This document shows, piece by piece, positions 61,501 to 64,000 of a DNA stretch of 64,000 bases (its first letter is position 1; each line of letters begins with the position of its first letter). The notes below the pieces were generated by a model. That model saw only the letters and a program-made list of their open reading frames with translations. It made no database searches and had not been told where the DNA came from. A program made the position numbers and the translations under genes. The stretch comes from Lineus longissimus. Taxonomy: Eukaryota; Nemertea; Pilidiophora; Heteronemertea; Lineidae. The DNA lies in assembly GCF_910592395.1 (NCBI RefSeq), contig NC_088310.1, forward strand, positions 22,647,491 to 22,711,490. The letters are read 5' to 3'.

Positions 61501-64000
61501 TATCAGCCAGACAGTAATCTCATAAACTCACTAATATTCTGAAATATATTGTAATCACAATCTTCCCTTTGGGACCAGGGTGCCTTCTTGGTACGCAATC
61601 CCTTGGATGCCTGAAGCCCTTTCTTGGTGTCCCTCATGTAATCGCCTAAGAAGAAAACAGTAGTAAATAAATCAGCCCTGCTCGCCTTGATTGCTATTAT
61701 AAGATTTTCTATTGTTCTTTGAACTTTCGTTCCTTCCCTAGATGGGTTTTCCTCTCGGCAGCCCCTGGGGCGATTATTCTACCAACTTTCTTTCTGACAC
61801 CATTGTCTGGTGCTGAAATTCCTGATCAGTTAGATCAGTGCAATCAATGGGTTGGAATTACATCGTGGCACTTTGTGTCACCCTACGTAGACAAAGGATA
61901 TTACGAACAAATGTAAAGTATTTACATTCTAATCGGCAAATGTATCCGATCTTGTAGAGATGAAACTTAGGTTGTATTTCAGTTCAACTGCAGAATCATG
62001 TTCGAGTTTGTGTACAGAATCCACGCACTACTCCATTTTAACTTGACATTAACTGATATATTCTCTCCCGGTGTCGCAATGGTCAAGATCAATCTTCAGT
62101 GCGTTCTCACTTTCAATTTTCAGACTTTGTATATGCAAATGGGTAATTCTTAGCCTCCCTTGGAGGATGACTGCAGTTATCTTACATCCTCATGACATTA
62201 CAAATTTTGAATATGACATTACTGGTTTCGATTCTGTGCCAGTATCCAATATTTGTTTCCCAGACCCTTTATGAAATTTGAAACCATCTATCAAAACTTT
62301 ACTCTGTGGCAATATTTGCGGACAGAAAGTGCGTGACCAGTGACCACATCGAAGCAATCAATCAAAATGGAGATGCCATGGTGTGGGAGCCATATGTAGT
62401 GGCACTTTAAGTCTAAACTCCCTGGGATGCTGTGAAATTCGGTTAATGTTGACCGCTGTTGAAACAAAGATAAGCCATGACGAGAAACAATGGGTGAAAT
62501 GGCAGTGTCATTTGAGCATCCATCTGTCGGCTAGTACACTTGTCAAGGAAGGGCCCTGGGGGTTACGGCAGTCCATTGTCAGATCACCAGGCTCTCTCTG
62601 TCCAGAGGGACAGGGGTTTCAGTTATATTTTCTGTTTTAATTACAACTTTGGATAGCTTCTATATTTACATTTGATGGAACTTTAATTTTGATCAGCCGC
62701 TATGAAAATAATTTGGTTGAATGCAGTAATTGAATTTTGGGGGTTCTTGGAATATTTATTTCCAGATAAAGCATTAGATTTGGAGTGGATAATCTGGCTT
62801 CTCCCAGTGGCTAACCTCTGGAATAACTCCTGATCTGTCCATATGTGAATATTTTTATCCGGTTTTAAAACCATCTGCTCGAGCTACATGTAGGTCCATA
62901 CCACTTTCACTGGACTGTCAAGGCCTCTTATTTGACCACTGAACCGGGTCTGCAGATTGAAGATTGAAGGTTTTATTTAGCCCGACTCCCATGGAATTTT
63001 ATGCCACCTCACACTTTCAGCAGATGCCAATGTCCTTGGGATCAAGATATTCAGTCTCAGAAAGAAATGTGATATTTTGCTAACAAGTTCAACATACATA
63101 CACCTGAGCACCTGACTTTGAAAATGTTTTGTTAAGGAAACAGTTCCTGAAGCCAATGAGAATCAACCAATGTACATTCATGGTATACATTCCACATAAA
63201 GTAAAACTAAAACAAATGCATAATAAACAATCAAATGTACCAATCTCTAAAGAAAAACATGAAAAACAAGTAATTTAGCCACGGAAATGAGACACTGTGA
63301 CTTACTCAGGTGTGACACCAGTATGTCATGCAATGTTGATTGACATGTGGATGTGAGAGTTAATTGCTTTCAAATTACCAATTACTGTTAAGGCAAATAC
63401 CAATTTGGCAAATCGGAAGTAATGAAAAATTCTAGTTTCACCAATCCAAGACTGGTTGATAAATTACTACGAATTCGAAACAAAATTCTAGCTGGAACAT
63501 GTCATCATCATCTCCGACAACTTGGTGTCGCCAACCCATGTGTATCTAAATTAACATGTTCAATGTCATTAAAAGATTATGGTCATAATATCTAGCATGA
63601 ATTTATAGATATCTAGGACCGGTCTTAGATCGGTGTGCATAGAGTATCTACTCGTAAAGTTACATGTTAAAGGATATCTACAGCTGACACTGTTTTTATT
63701 GCAATTATCACATTAATACTAGCTGTGAAGTTTCGTTTAGAAAGTCAGGTCACCAATTCAAAATGCATACATAATCCAATTAACATAAACAACAGGCATT
63801 GTTGAGATATGTTAAATTCTGTGTATGAAAAATATTTTCCACTTCTTAGAAATGAAGTGAAGTGGATTAAATCATATGTAGTATGCCTCTGCCATTTTGC
63901 TCAAATGCAGTATCAAAACTCTTATGAAACTGCCGCATGCGCATGTACCTGTGTTTCGATCTTTCGATGGTTATGTTGGGACTTGACTTTGTGATACGTG

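Larger units (their letters stand above)
50496..64000. other. Long intron or intergenic stretch to the window end
   Basis: No coding exon is firmly supported. Candidates with good acceptors but no conserved content lie at 53195 (TTTTTTTCAG, 67 open codons and a stop) and 61720 (TTCCTTCCCTAG, about 65 open codons and a stop). A complete pogo-like MITE (55318-55587) and a poly-G run (50661-50682) are listed separately. The 59100-60000 interval is richer in C than its surroundings and carries several open frames up to 96 codons, but no motif. Confidence 0.5.

Noticed and set aside
61720-61916. Strong acceptor TTCCTTCCCTAG and about 65 open codons, in phase with the end of the exon at 35558
   Set aside because: No donor, no conserved motif, and it ends in a stop. 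It could be a rare terminal exon, but the sequence gives no positive support.

Overview
The window is AT-rich eukaryotic DNA from an animal genome: short exons with GT-AG splice sites, introns of 10-20 kb, homopolymer and tetranucleotide runs, and several families of short non-autonomous DNA transposons. The repeats and the kinesin gene fit a marine invertebrate (a lophotrochozoan or an invertebrate deuterostome); I cannot name the species. I see no bacterial genes, operons or CRISPR arrays. Most open reading frames of 60-130 codons here look like chance.

Layout: (1) 1-3036 is a nest of transposons. Harbinger-like elements with TAA target duplications include one copy inserted inside a relative, and a foldback/Mutator-like element with a 9-bp target duplication (2319-3027) sits just downstream. 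(2) 3037-9879 is non-coding, with a diverged duplication and a telomere-like tract. (3) From 9880 onward on the plus strand lies the 5' part of a KIF26-type (kinesin-11 family) gene. It has a start exon (9889-10017), a possible 24-nt microexon (10595-10618) and an exon carrying the diagnostic CxxC and LVxLKRQALK-like segment (11267-11488). A further in-phase exon lies at 35458-35558. Two long open segments that end at plausible donors, 25404-26012 (Asp-rich) and 49965-50495, may be alternative first exons or exons of other transcripts. The motor domain is not seen and should lie beyond 64000. (4) The introns hold four copies of a pogo/Tigger-like MITE, one piggyBac-like MITE with perfect TTAA flanks, two minisatellites, several poly-G/poly-C runs, and a second foldback element (46999-47988) in inverted orientation to the first.

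The coding exons mostly end and begin in phase 0, so the 24-nt microexon and the 25.4-kb exon could be included or skipped without shifting the frame. Function is inferred only from the KIF26 match. The strongest results are the KIF26 assignment, the two exact 9-bp target duplications, the self-nested Harbinger insertion and the TTAA-flanked MITE.
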